From positions 4,830,501 through 4,894,500 of the forward strand of contig OX359193.1 in assembly GCA_947172415.1 (NCBI GenBank): a DNA stretch of 64,000 nt, read 5' to 3'. The notes below the pieces were generated by a model. The model was not told the DNA's origin. It ran no database searches and worked only from the letters and a program-made list of their open reading frames with translations. The stretch is from Chondrosia reniformis (Eukaryota > Porifera > Demospongiae > Chondrillida > Chondrillidae). Position 1 is the stretch's first letter. The number at the start of each line of letters is the position of its first letter. A program made the translations under genes and the position numbers. Shown here piece by piece: positions 45,979 through 58,491 of this stretch.

Positions 45979-48900
45979 TCACTGTTCTGCAGTATCCATG
46001 CTAGTATCTTTTTGTATTCTAGCCTCTACATGAAACAACATCTCTGCAACTGTATGCCTGACAGCATTCATTATTCCACTGTCTGAAATCTAGCAGTAAG
46101 TATACATTGAAAAAGAGAAAAATTCTAAAGAGCAAATGAGTAAGTGTATAAAAATTACTAAGTCTCTGATAATACACAAATTCGTATTTAAAAGTAGAAA
46201 TCTATGACATTCTTCACCTTTAGGAAGCAGTACCTCTTACATGACACTACCAAGATGGAAACGCATTCTGGTGAACTTACCAATGGACCCAGAGATCTGT
46301 TCTTATACGGTAAAATTTATGTACATAAATTTTTTTACCATATGTGAACAGAAATAAAGAAGGAACTAGAAACTTACACCAACCAGTAAATATAGAAATT
46401 ATTAAAGGAAAATACAGAAATCTAAAAATCTGGTGTATTTCCAATTAAACTACTTTTAGAGAGGGCCTCCTTGTAAACACTGATAACAACTTGAATTCCA
46501 CTTCGATCCCTTTCCCATTACCAAACTCACAGGTTTATACTCCTCCATTGGTTTGTACTGGAAATGTGGGCCAAAGTTAACAGAAACCTTGCAGTAATTG
46601 AAAACATTGATATCACACAAGTTATCCATTGTAAAGGTTTCCAAAGACTATCTAAGGTTACTTGCTGAACAAACCTCAGCTCCTTTGAACAGGGAAATTG
46701 AAGGAAAGTAAGTTCCTTTGTAAATGTCACTAAATGCAATTCCCTGCATGGCAACACATTTCATAAACAAAGTCTTTTACAGGATACACTATAAGTGAAA
46801 TACGTACATACCTGTGACACCCCATTCTTGTAACATACAATCTATACAAAGAGAAACACAAGTGCATAGACATGAAGTCACACATGCTAGCAGAGTAAGT
46901 ACCTTACTTCCTGGATGAATTTGCTAGGTAGAGAAGAATGACTAATGGTAAAGCACATACAATACCTCAAGAAGCAAATATATTAACAACTAACTAATTC
47001 GCCCTCTGGTACATTTCTGTGCTCAAAATAGAAGAAATTTTTAAATTTGATAAGAGCCTCATTCTTGTGTGTTATTGGCAAAATGGTCTTCTCTGCATTG
47101 CATACAATATGAAACATTTAAAATTATTGATAACATTTTTATCTATTTACAGTTGTGTATGTGGATATAAGAGTGGAATTGGGTGGTATGGTACATATAT
47201 ATATGCAACTATATGCACAGCATCTACTCATCTGTAATGACTTTTTGCATATTTCATAACATTATGAAAAATCTAAGATACCATTTTCCTGCATGCTATA
47301 CCTATTCTGTAAAAGAGCCTATAGGGGAACTAATGTACGTTATGCACTTTTGTTGTTCCTTGTATACATTACATACATACTTGAATGTAAAGGGGGCAGC
47401 TCAATGTAGAAGCCAATAACATCTCCTACTGTATATCCACCACTAGTGTAGTGCCTTCCCTTGCTTTGATGAAATTTAGTACCCTTTAAACTTCTCCACG
47501 AATAACTATACTTGTCAAAACCACAAGGTGCCTGAAGATGACCTACAAGAACAACATTCCTTGAACAATACACCACAGAATATTTGTCTACTACTCTATA
47601 TAGTCTATGGCTATTCTGTTATCCATCAAGAAAATTTTGTCAATTCCTGGAAAAATTAAGCAGTATTAATACTACTAGCATTGTGCTCTAACAATCTGAT
47701 GCCTGTTTAGGATCACTGACAGGGTTGAGGTTCACATGCTGTAGCAGTAACAGCTCTTACATAGCTCAACAATAAACATGCTATAATTAAGTCCAATATT
47801 TTTAACTGCTCTCTAGATGCAAAGCTAGTGCAACACCCACAAGCTAACATAAACTGTTAAACCTGATGGACCACACCCATAACTACAGAGCCCAAGTAGT
47901 AGGCAAAATGACATAAAACATCTTATACATTCTTAGGTACAGTATGTACAGTATGTTGTAAATTAAAAATAAGGTGAAACTTGTTCATTCATATACTATA
48001 CGTTTAGTGGAGTTACAGGTCAACCTTGGTTGTTCATGTTTTCACCCTGTTATTTACATAACTAATACACCAACAGGTGTTTAGAGCTTCTTAATATACT
48101 ACATACTTGACCACAAGACCAAGCAAGCTACCAATTCAACTGCCCAACATTTCCCTCCAGACTGTAGGCCCAGTTGTCGCTGCATGAGGCTGTGTATATA
48201 GGTCCAGTTGTCGCTGAGGCTGCATACGTGTATACTGGCAGAGAAACTGCTTGGGGTATGCAAAAGCATATATAGGGTGTCTTATTACTTATAAGTATAT
48301 GGAGTCTGGATGATCCAACAACAATAGGCTCACAAACTTGTTGGATTATGGAGGTTGTGTGTTTATAGAGAATTGATAAATATAAGAAATAAATATAATT
48401 ATTTCTGTAAGAATGATTAAAAAATGATTAAAAAACAAATTTTAATCCAAGTGCAGGTATTATGCATGTAAAACGTACATATAGACATTCATTGGCCGGT
48501 TTGTAATGGTCTGATTTACTATAGAGCATATAGGGTGAAGCTGCAATTTTAAGATGTTACGGTATATTCAGGGCAGCCAGGGGAAAATGATCTATAAAAA
48601 TAATTTTTCGTCAACTCGCTAGGTTCCTGGTTTCTGGTATGTAATTAGGTGTATTGTGCAGGTTCCGATGTACAGATCATGTTTTTCGTAACATAATTAG
48701 ACTACATTCAAGTACATTTGGCGAGAATGAACACAGTATTACCATAAGGCTGTGACCATCCCATTCTTGCAGCAGATGTGGGATTGGGTAAGTTCTTTAG
48801 GGTAGCTTCAAAGTACCATTTTCCCTCTGAAATACCTATAAAATGAAGAACTCTATAGTGCAGTGAAACCTAGGAATTAGGGACACTTTATTTAGGGCAC

Positions 48901-51900
48901 TAAATATGGGACAGATGTTTAGAGAACTACACGTGTTAGTATAAAGTTCACACTACCCTCTAACTTCGGAAGAACTACTATATTTGTATTAGATCTACTT
49001 AGTGTATACAATGAGACTTTCTGTCCTCAAATTTATGTCTTGATAGGAACAGGTGACCCTACGTAGTGGGCTCCCCTGCATTTACAACTGTATAGGATTT
49101 CACAAACACCTGCTAATCAATAATGGCAATCATTATAAAGCACATTTAGTTAACCACTTAGACAAACATTACACTCACCACTGGTGGCTCTCACCAAACT
49201 GTAGCCCTTCTCACCACTAACACTGAGTCTGTCCTCACTGACTTTGAGCTGGGAAGCTAATTTTTAAGAAGGATAAAGAGGCACTTACAGAAGAACAAAT
49301 AAATGTAATGCACCCCTCTTTCTTAAATGTGTTTATAGTGGACATTAACAATATTTAATAGGAAGCTAACATAATAACGTACAGATTAGGTATAACAGGG
49401 CTGCATGCACAACTTGGGGCCAGGGGGAGGGCAAAATGAAAATTTCCAAAATTTAGGGGGAGGCAATGGTATGAGGGTATTTCTGTTAAAGACAAGTTAA
49501 AGGTGAAGATTTCCAAGTGTCAATGGAGGACCATCTCCAGTGGAGTAGAAGAAAACCTTTCTCTCCCTCTAAACCACAACAGGAATTATATAACACTTTA
49601 TCTACTTAATCAAATGTACGGGTGTCCAGGAAAGTGTACAACGAATGTATCCATTGGTAATACATTAATAAGACACTAACTATTTACCGATGGTGTACAG
49701 TGTAGTAATGAACCGTTTTATCAATATAACGTTCAGACAGTCTGTACACAAATAGCTTCAGTATATACAAATCCCCCCTGCCCCCCCCTCTATGCAGCCC
49801 TGCATAGGAAATTCTGTAAATGATATACAAATTTAGACCCTTCTCTTGCCAGAGCAACGTGTTGCTCCCAACAGTAGACAGTATACGCTTAGTAAGTGAA
49901 GATAATTTACATACCTCTGTCATTTGCTGAAAGCAAGACAGTGTCTCCAACCACAGGCCTGTACAGTTCTGGTGGAATAGGCTTTCCAGCTAGGTCTTCA
50001 GGGTCTATGTCAAGACTTGCATGTGGGTCCTGCTCTGCAAACACATAACTAAATCCATCCTACAGCGAGTATGAAAATTAATTCAGAAGTGATATTCAAA
50101 CCATAACTGTTAAGTCAGGTGTCTGTCTGCAGTGCTTAAAGTCCATAACGGAAAGTATGCTGAATGATACCTTGTTAAATGGATGATCACTGGGATATCC
50201 ATGGGTCATTGAGGTGTCCATTTTACCCTTTTTAGCCTGCAAGGCCTCGCTGGCCCCTTCTCCGGCCTTCCTTTTCCCCGTAGCCTTTGAGGACAAAGGC
50301 TTACTTTCATAACGTTTAGGACCAATCTTAGAGAGATCCTTTCATAGAAAACAATAAAATTGAGAATGACTATACACATAATACAGATAAGTACATACTT
50401 CTAATCTTAACTTTTAACTTTATGAATCCAAATGCCCATCAAATGTCTAAATTAATATTCTAAGAAATCTCAATTATGGTATTACGCATAGTACACACCT
50501 GGTCAACTAAACCGAATTTGAAGGATGAAGTAGCATCTTCTGAAAATATTCTCTTTTCGTTTGTCTATAAAGTAACAAAATAGCCAATAAGGTCAAACTT
50601 GCTCTTACAGTATACAAGAACAAGTAGCTATTCTCATTGAGAAACAGCAACTCTTTCCTAATTGACATACAAACAATATTATGGGATGTCACTTGTTAAA
50701 AACACTCCTTGAGGACACCATTATACAATAAAATGTTCACCTTCAATTTTAAAATGTGCTCACATATCACATGTACCACATGTGACTGTCACATGTGATG
50801 AGGTCTCTGTAGAAACTGAATATCCCGTATTTCATTGGATTGAGCTAGAAGCAAACCCAGTTTCTCTCACCCCCAGAGCTGAGATTACTGTACATATGAT
50901 ATTCAACTGCATCATTAATAACAGTCACAACATGCATTTAACTGTCAATTGCCCAGTTCTTACCAATGATCAATATATTACTCTGAAGGCTTTAAAGAAA
51001 GAAAGGCTAAGCTCAGCTTCAATATTATAGAGGCCTCGACAGCCATTTTTGCCGCATACACTTTTATTATTATATGTGTAACTATGTGTACTATTACATA
51101 TTAAAAGACAATACGTTGGTATCTGAAGGTGAGATGAGCTATAATGAGAAGCCACACCTCAAGCGACTTAGTTTTCGTTGGGTTTTGGGTCAAAGGACAA
51201 CGCGTCTCCTACCAAGAAGGTTCCACCAGATTCTACAACAACTCTAGAGGATGATGAAGAGTCCTTATCTGTCCAGACAGAGTCGATGGATGAACAAGAT
51301 GGCCAGGGTACATCTGTCACCATCAGTGTTGGAAATCGAACCCAGGTGACTATGCAGACTCCTTCAAGCTCAGCACCACCATGAGCAGTTGAGGGTAGCT
51401 AGAGGTTTAAGTTTGGTTCCTGCAATGATGAAAAACTATCCACAGTGGAAGCAAAATGCTATGGACTTGGCATCATTTTATGAAGATGATCTGCCATCAT
51501 CACATAACGTTGTTATGGAGTTAATTTCTTGGGAGAGTAGGTGGTCAGACCAACAGACAATTTACCTAGTAGGCCTGATCTCGCGCTTCATCAATGGGAT
51601 GTCAGACATTTTCTCAACATCCACACACTTCTTAGGATAATCTCTTTGCTTCTTGTCACAAGTTGCTCTTGTAAGAGAAGCATCAGTGGACTCAGACGTC
51701 TAAAAACATACTTGTGCTCAACAATGGGACAAGAACGACTTAATGGCATAGCCCTCCTGCACTTCCATTACACAGTATAGATGTGAATACTGAAGAGATT
51801 ATAAATATGTTTGCTAGAAAACACCCGCGTTGCATGACTTTGGTGAATATACTAAACTCTGATTCTTAATATATAACATCACTGTATTTTGTTATGAATG

Positions 51901-54900
51901 TTATTAAAACAGAAATTTTCATTATTATAATCGCAGTTTTATTTTATTGGCATTGATGCAGCTATGGTATGAAATGGGCATTAAAAACATCACAAATTTT
52001 AATATTTTCCCGGGGAGGACCCCTTGACCCCCTTGGTTTGCACCACCCTTTCTCAACTCCTAGATCCGCCACTGTTACACTGTAGAAAATAGTAGCTAGC
52101 CAGCTTTGTTCTGCTTGTTTCATCATTCTGACTTCATTTCATTATACATTTACGTTCTATTTCATCAATATAGCTAGCAACAACCACTATGTGTTACCTA
52201 AGCTAAATGTAGGAACAGTTGTATTTGTATTCAGTAAATCAGTCGATCAGAGTGACTCGATGAAGTCTGCCAATTAGTAGATCAGAGAATGAGTCCGAGC
52301 GTTTGCACTTTGTTCGAATACTTTTGTGTTCGCAGCAATAACTGGGGGTACGTATGTACTGATTGTGGACAATCTTTTTCCCTTAATTACTCGTTTTCTC
52401 TTATATTTGTTTGTAACTTACGTCTAAATACAGCTGCGACCATGTGTATGTACTGAGCGGTCATTTTCATTTTTATTGTACTGTTAGCATTCCGCTAACT
52501 ACTGTTGAGCAGGAAATCTTTGCAGATAGAAAAAAATGTCCCCAGAATAAATGTTAATTAAATAAAAGTGACCAAGGTAATGCTAAGGATCCCTTCACAG
52601 TAGCTGTGCTGAAAGATGAGGATGTGCTGGCCTTACGCACCTCCTCGTTCACATCTCGAATGGTAGCAGGGCTGATGGTGTCGCACGGACCGTTCGGTAG
52701 TGGCAGCGCATCGACAGGCTTGAACCACCGTTGCAGAGAGTGAGACATAGCTAGAACACGTGAAACTTGCGAAAATGTCTTTCCAGTATATATAAAAATG
52801 GTGGAAGAAATTTTTGCGAGTTGGGGTTAGCTCGCAAAAAACACAAAATTTGAAAATTTCCCACTATACGGTATTCCGCTATTCTGTCTTCTGTTATTCC
52901 GTATTCCGTGTTTTAAAGACACCTGTTAAATATCTAAACAATAGGACAATCAAATACGTATTAATTGATGATGTTATATCCAATGAATAACATTAAAATA
53001 ACAATTAACATAACTTTAAGCAGCGATCATATAAAAGCCTATGCTGAGGTAGAGGACTTCATACTGCTTGCATGTCTGAAGAAGAGTGGCAGACCAGACT
53101 GCAATAGATGAGCACTCACCAGAGGGAGAGGCATGTGGCAGAGAGTAAAAAAGAGAAGTAGGCCAGGCTGCAATAGATGAACAGTCACCAGAAGGAGGGA
53201 CGCACTAATAAGACAATAGAAGAGAAAGTGGAAGAGAGAATATAGCAGCAGTGGGTCACAATTGATATCCCCTATTTTTTAAAAGTTAGCAAAAGTTCAG
53301 GTAAAACTTAGCAAAGAAGCTTTCCCAAATTGTGTGCTTCATTATAAGTGAGTTCGTTATAAGTGGAGTCGACTGTAGTTCAGCTGACATACAGTGGTCA
53401 GAATTACCCCCCCCCCCCCCTCCTCATCTGCTCTGAAGACCCTGACTCCAGTACCAACAGTAGACAAGTGCTCAATGAGAACCTAGCAATGGCTGACTGG
53501 TCCTTCTACCAGTGTATCCAAATATTAAGGCATTTTACGTAGGTGAGCTTGGTGCTACTGATTACTGGATGCGCTTTGAATGGCAACTGAGGTAGTCCTC
53601 ATGTTCACGGCCTGGTTTGGCTTCCAGATGCACCACCAGATGTGGAGCATATTGCCAATGGGGTGGTATACACAGTCAATCCAGCTGTACAACTTGATGA
53701 TAGCAAAATGAATGAATACACAGCTCCCCAGATTAATCCCCTTATCTGCAACAAGCCCTATGCTGAGGTAGGGGAAATCAAACAAGATCCAAAAGAACTC
53801 ATTACAACTTGTCAACATCACACCCGTTGTTCTGCTACATACTGCCTGCGTGTCTCTCGCAGCAGTGAGCAGAATTGTCACTTTGGATCTCCTAAGCCAC
53901 TTGAACTACAGATAAACTTGCAAGTTGAAGAAGAAGATGGGCAAGAACTAGAGTGTATTATGTCTGGCTTTGTTCCCCCTCCCTTGAACAAGATGCCTGC
54001 AGATTGGATCAACAGTCTTTCCAATAAGATGTTGAGGTCTGCTAGTATGTGCATAGTAGAATAGTAATAGTAGCAGTAATTCAAATGATATATACATATA
54101 CATAATACCAATGCGACACCTGTAAAAGCTACAGAGAAGTGGATACTGCTGATTCAATGCCATGCTGACCTCCAGCCAGTCATAGACTTACAAGAGCAAT
54201 TTAGCTGGACAGGTTGGTCAAGCTGCCCCAAACCTCCAAGAATCACTGACCTTCATCTCCCACCATCAACATTCAACTCCACAGGCCATGTTTAACATCA
54301 CAGCTGACCCACAGAGACTGCAAGGCACACACCTCCAGGTTAATAATATTGTATAACAGGAATGGAAAGTCATACCTGATAGGGAAGCCACAGCTACACA
54401 AAGGAGGTAAAAGGATGCAAGCGAGAAACGTAGAAGAATTATGAGTCACAGTAAAACTATCAACATTATAATGGAAGGAGAATGCTCCACTTGGCTAAGT
54501 GCACTATATACCTTTGGAGGGAAATCAGTTTGATTTAAGTCCTAATAAATTCATCAGTAATACACTGGCATTGAGATATGGCTATAGTACAACACCTAAT
54601 TGTGATGGATGTGGTGAGAAACTTGATGTGACCCATAGATTAGAGTGTAAAAGAGAGACTGCCAACTAAATGTAGAATGAAACAAGAGACTGCCAATTAG
54701 ACATTGGAATGACTGCCAACTAAATGTCAAAATGAAACAAGAGACTGCCAATTAGACATTGGAATGACTGCCAACTAAATGTCAAAATGAAACAAGAGAC
54801 TGCCAATTAGATGTTGGAATGACTGCCAACTAATGGATGTCAGAATGAAATAAGAGACACCCTGTGACATCAAGTAATGCTTTGACTCATGGGTTAATTT

Positions 54901-57223
54901 AATCACCTATCATAGTTTTTCATGTAATCATGTTTTTCATTTTTACAGGCCCTGCATGAAAATCCATGTATGATAGATGAAGCTATTCTGTTTAAAATAA
55001 TGATAATATCATATCATACCATAAGAAGAAAGTGATAATCAATGAGAACGGTATTGGTGATTTGGTGGCTGACGTGTGCTTGTGGAATGTGGCAACCACA
55101 GGTTGAGGCACCGTTCAATGTAGATGGTGTAAATGATTATTTGCCTGTTATACTACAATACTGTTGCAACAGAAGAAAACTACATACTCCAATATTTATT
55201 GTAAGTATATACTAGATATTTAGTTGTAAATTGTAATGTATAAATAGCGTCCTCAAAGAGTGTATTTACACAAATGGCACTCCATACAATATGCATACTA
55301 ATTGTATGAAAACTAATTACAACACATCCATCTTATTTTCCAGGAAAATTTTTAACTCCTCTCAAGCACGTATTGAGAAACTTAAAATGAGGACTGTACC
55401 AGTTTCACTTTTAGGTTCTGTTTCCAAACTGCTGATCTGGTGCGCAGGGTACAAATCTGATCCCAATGCTTCTCAATGAAAGGAATTATCTCCTGAACAT
55501 ACATATATACATAATGGAAAATTACATTGAAACAAGCAAGTCTGTTACCTATTCATATGAAAGTAAACTACAAATCTTGATATACTGAAATTCAATAACA
55601 GAAATACCAAATGCTAATGAATACATATGTAATGTTATTGTAATACAAAACATTTCTCAAGGTATTAGCTTAAGAAATGCACTGTATATAGGTACGTTTC
55701 AGCACTGAAAAACAACTTTAATTTAAAATTGAAATGATTTGTTACCATTTCAACCACAAAGCTCTCATTACTTACCTCATCCACATCAAAATGAATTCTG
55801 TTCTGACCTTCAACTTGGGTACTAGCTGTCAAATTAGCTATTGCTGTTATTGCTATTTGAATGAAACCTGCACATTAGAAAAAAGGACTATCCTCATATA
55901 AATTGTTACAACTGTGATAATTTGCCTTCATAAATAGGGGAGGGCACAAGACTTATTAACGTCATTTATAGCTACATAAACGTACCATAAACATTACTGT
56001 AGCTAATGAATGCAAAGGGAGTTAATTGCACTAACCCTGTGCATGGCTATGATAAAAAGTGACTATTTTTGGACAAATTTACCCTGTGCATGGCTATGAT
56101 AAAAAGTGACTATTTTTTGGACAAATTTACCCTGTGCATGGCTATGATAAAAAGTGACTATTTTTTGGACAAATTTACTATTGATAACATACATCTGTAT
56201 ATACATCAATTTCCTTTGATTTACAAATGTTCATCCAACTGATAGCATGTACAACACACAGTTGTTAAGGAAATGTACTCTATACTGACACTTTACTGCA
56301 CAAAAAACAACACTAACTTGCAGCTTTTTTGGATATTGCTTCCTGTCCACATTTTTTGCATGTATATTCATAACTTGACATGAAAGAAATGTAATCTCTG
56401 GAAGAGGAAGAAAGAACCAATAAAAAACATATAATTCAAAAGTGTCATCTTAGTTGAATTATCACATCCATTTACAAAACAACTCTGAGTTAAGGGCTTG
56501 CATGTAACATAGATACTTCACCTTGTTTAGGGGTAGAGCATAAGGTCTGTACTCTAAACTTTAAACATAATAGCCACACTAGTACAAACATAAAAGAATT
56601 CACCCAAGACGGGTGAAAGAAGAATTTCAAGTTCCACAGTTACTATTCAGCCTGGATTCACAGTATAACCAAGATAAAGAAAAAGATAAAGACTCCCAGG
56701 ATCACTGATGAAGGGTGGAATTCCCAGAAACGGCTGTCTGACCCAGTGGAGAAGAAGATGAAAGAAGGGAAGAGAAGGAAGAAAAGACTCCTGTATCTTC
56801 ATCCAAAGCTCTCTTCAGGTTTAGTTCCCTTATAGGTTCTTTTACAGAATAGGCATAGCATGTAGGAAAATGGTATCTTAGATTTTTCATATGCAACAAT
56901 CCATTGATCCATAGAAGATAAGAGTAGTAAGTAAATTTACGTAATTATTGGATTTTACAAAAATATCTTCAGTAATAGTTACCTTGTCAGACCATCTACA
57001 ATGCTGAGACAATTACTGGAAATGTAGAGAAGCTACATCATGCTCCTAATCCATAAAAATAAATGTTTACAATACTACAGCAAAACGGCCCCAGCAGTAA
57101 CAAGAAATCAAAAATGGCATGGAAAATAAATATGACTGTTCAAACTAACTCTGTTTTGATGGAAACCTCTTCTGCTGTGTACCATCGAGAGCACCAGAAG
57201 CATTGCAATCGCAGCTCAGCCAT
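45979..57223 (-). CDS. ASH2L: ASH2L, core subunit of COMPASS/MLL H3K4 methyltransferases
   Basis: ASH2L forms the WRAD module with WDR5, RBBP5 and DPY30 and activates H3K4 methylation. Start ATG at 57223. Exons 57150-57223, 56983-57015, 56318-56397, 55778-55867 and 55400-55492 encode the zinc-finger/winged-helix part ([31 protein letters not shown]). Then come 50499-50564 (KFGLVDQ), 50171-50338, about 49916-50060 ([20 protein letters not shown]), about 49179-49258, about 48742-48837 (RMGWSQPYG) and about 47380-47544 ([20 protein letters not shown]), followed by [12 protein letters not shown] (about 46980-47055), [26 protein letters not shown] and [13 protein letters not shown], the SPRY domain. 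The last exon is the DPY30-binding helix ([15 protein letters not shown]) with stop at 45979-45981. One join near 47070-47380 is not resolved. The intron 50565-55399 is 4.8 kb and packed with transposon debris. Confidence 0.96.
47250..47335 (-). repeat. SINE 3'-end copy
   Basis: The reverse complement matches 56822-56893 closely, including TTTTACAGAATAGG and AGGAAAATGGTATCTTAGAT. It lies in an ASH2L intron in the same orientation as the gene. Confidence 0.8.
51178..52074 (+). pseudogene. hAT transposon remnant
   Basis: Frames 51178-51384, 51389-51530 and 51541-51780 carry the end of a hAT transposase, including the C-terminal dimerisation region ([20 protein letters not shown], then [13 protein letters not shown]). 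They are out of frame with each other. The 3' sequence ends in CTAGATCCGCCACTG (52060-52074), the inverse of the CAGTGGCGGATCTAG end typical of this group. I cannot find the left end. It sits in the large ASH2L intron, antisense to the gene. Confidence 0.75.
52554..52748 (-). pseudogene. Possible transposon ORF start fragment
   Basis: A 64-codon open frame begins [20 protein letters not shown] and continues [18 protein letters not shown]. This resembles N-termini of repeated sponge element proteins that I cannot name with confidence. It is truncated by a stop. It lies in the large ASH2L intron. Confidence 0.35.
53050..53215. repeat. Degenerate tandem duplication, about 70-base unit
   Basis: CAGACTGCAATAGATGAGCA...CACCAGAGGGAG (from about 53095) recurs as CAGGCTGCAATAGATGAACA...CACCAGAAGGAG (from about 53166). 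It has no coding content and lies in the large ASH2L intron. Confidence 0.6.
53480..54070 (+). pseudogene. Helitron Rep/helicase fragment
   Basis: After one frameshift the sequence reads [18 protein letters not shown], the HUH (HxH) nuclease motif of Helitron Rep proteins, preceded by [13 protein letters not shown]. The frame 53642-54064 then gives [14 protein letters not shown] and FGSPKPL, also typical of Helitron proteins (Cys/His segment before the helicase). The helicase itself is gone. It lies in the large ASH2L intron. Confidence 0.65.
54478..54665 (+). pseudogene. LINE 3'-end fragment (CCHC-like terminal motif)
   Basis: Frames read [14 protein letters not shown] and, shifted, [20 protein letters not shown] followed by [14 protein letters not shown], the Cys/His-rich motif that follows the reverse transcriptase in many non-LTR elements. 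It has at least one frameshift and lies in the large ASH2L intron. Confidence 0.6.
54658..54862. repeat. Tandem repeat, about 57-base unit, 3.5 copies
   Basis: Units carry GACTGCCAACTAAATGTCAA followed by ATGAAACAAGAGACTGCCAATTAGACATTGG with small differences; the last unit is degraded. It abuts the LINE fragment, so it may be an expansion of the element's 3' end. Confidence 0.85.
56034..56178. repeat. Tandem repeat, 47/48-base unit, three copies
   Basis: Three near-identical units begin ACCCTGTGCATGGCTATGAT. The first differs from the others only by the length of a T run (5 versus 6), so they are recent. It lies in an ASH2L intron. Confidence 0.93.
56660..56895 (+). repeat. SINE, most complete copy
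   Basis: The core is at 56699-56750, the A-box-like TGACCCAGTGG at 56739-56749, the B-box-like GGTTTAGTTCC at 56818-56828 and the 3' module at 56845-56893. This copy keeps AGGCATAGCAT (56851-56861) uninterrupted and is therefore the empty-site reference for the insertion at 1406-1518. It lies in an ASH2L intron, antisense to the gene. Confidence 0.8.
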
Positions 57224-57375
57224 TGTAGATTAGTAATTAATCAAGGGAGCCATTTTATTTACATCACGTGAGCTATCCATTCGACCACGTGTAGTTGGAG
57301 AAGACATTGAGGTAAATCAAATATACTTTAACTACCTTGCTAAGAGTGATTGTGACGAAACTTTCCTGTTTACAG
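57224..57375. promoter_or_regulatory. Bidirectional promoter ASH2L / RPLP2 with paired E-boxes
   Basis: Two CACGTG palindromes (57265-57270 and 57286-57291) lie 21 bases apart, two turns of the helix, between the ASH2L ATG (57223, -) and the P2 gene. A noncoding first exon of P2 seems to end in GAAGACATTGAG with donor GTAAAT near 57312; the acceptor TTTACAG directly precedes the ATG at 57376. Binding by Myc/Max- or USF-type bHLH factors is inferred. Confidence 0.65.
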
Positions 57376-58491
57376 ATGCGGTACGTTGCAGCATACCTTT
57401 TGGCCACTCTAGGTGGCAATGATAACCCTTCTCGGGATGACATCGTGAAGATCCTATCCAGTGTTGGTATTGATATAGACGACGATAGACTGGATAAAGT
57501 AATGTCAGAACTTCAAGGGAAAGACATAAATGAAGTAAGTTACTGAATAGCCTTAACAGATTTACAATTAAAGTAATGTAAGATCTAATGGTGGCGTTCT
57601 TGTAAGTTGAATCGTAAGTACTTGGTACAATACTATCATCATAAAGATAGTAGGCTTATTGAGAGGGTAATGGATATATATTGTTAATTATGTGCCTCTT
57701 TATCACTCTTATCAAAATAGTATGCCATTGTAACATGAAATATTGACTGAAATTTAGCCTTTTGATATGAGTGATAAAGAGGTACATGATTAACAGGGGC
57801 GTAGGGGCTGTAGCGGCTTTGGCTGCTACACTTTTTGAGCCTTCAGTTTCATTTTTATATTTAAATAGCTACAGTCAACAAGTCCATAACAATCCTGTTC
57901 ATCTTATGCATGACTAACCATTGATTGAATTCAATTCTACATCTATTCTTCTTATTCTCAAGAGAATACATTCACAGATTCAAGACTTCTGATTGAATAA
58001 TAGCCCACACTCCAGAAAGACGCCATTTTTTTAGACGCTGTTTCCGGTTATTGCACTTTCAAAATGCTTCCTACGGGCCTGATTAACAATTATTTAGGTT
58101 TACTGTTGCTTTTCTGTATGTGACAGGTTCCCCATTAATACCAGCCTTGTGCTGAAGGGACAACCTTAATAATAATAACAATGGTATAAATCCTATTCCT
58201 TACACCTCTCAGCAGTTGCCCAGTTCAACTGTTGTTCATGTGTCTGCTTTCAGATCTGGCCATTTAATCACCTCATCTCATCTGTTAATTTACCTTTCAC
58301 AGATCATGGAAGAGGGTAGAAGCAAGCTAGCTTCAGTTCCCAGTGGTGGAGTAGCATCAGCCACTGTGGCTGCATCAGGAGGTGGTGATACTGAAGCAAA
58401 GGAAACAGGGAAGGAGGAAAAGAAAGAGGAAACAAAGCAGGAAGAATCAGAAGAATCAGATGATGACATGGGCTTTGGCCTTTTTGATTAA
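57376..58491 (+). CDS. RPLP2: 60S acidic ribosomal protein P2
   Basis: P2 pairs with P1 on P0 to form the ribosomal stalk that recruits and activates translation GTPases. Two coding exons (57376-57534, 58303-58491) join in phase 0. This gives 115 residues, the normal size. The N-terminus [20 protein letters not shown] is diagnostic of P2 rather than P1, and the C-terminus [13 protein letters not shown] is the universal stalk tail that contacts elongation factors. Between them lies an Ala/Gly hinge and a Lys/Glu-rich stretch. An intron in the 5' UTR splits the leader from the ATG. The 768-base coding intron holds a long hairpin. Confidence 0.98.
57683..57794. repeat. Long hairpin in RPLP2 intron
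   Basis: The arms 57683-57717 and 57760-57794 are inverses over 35 bases with about four mismatches (GTTAATTATGTGCCTCTTTA on the left arm), separated by a 42-base loop. It could be a foldback MITE or a precursor of a small RNA. No flanking duplication was found. Confidence 0.85.
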
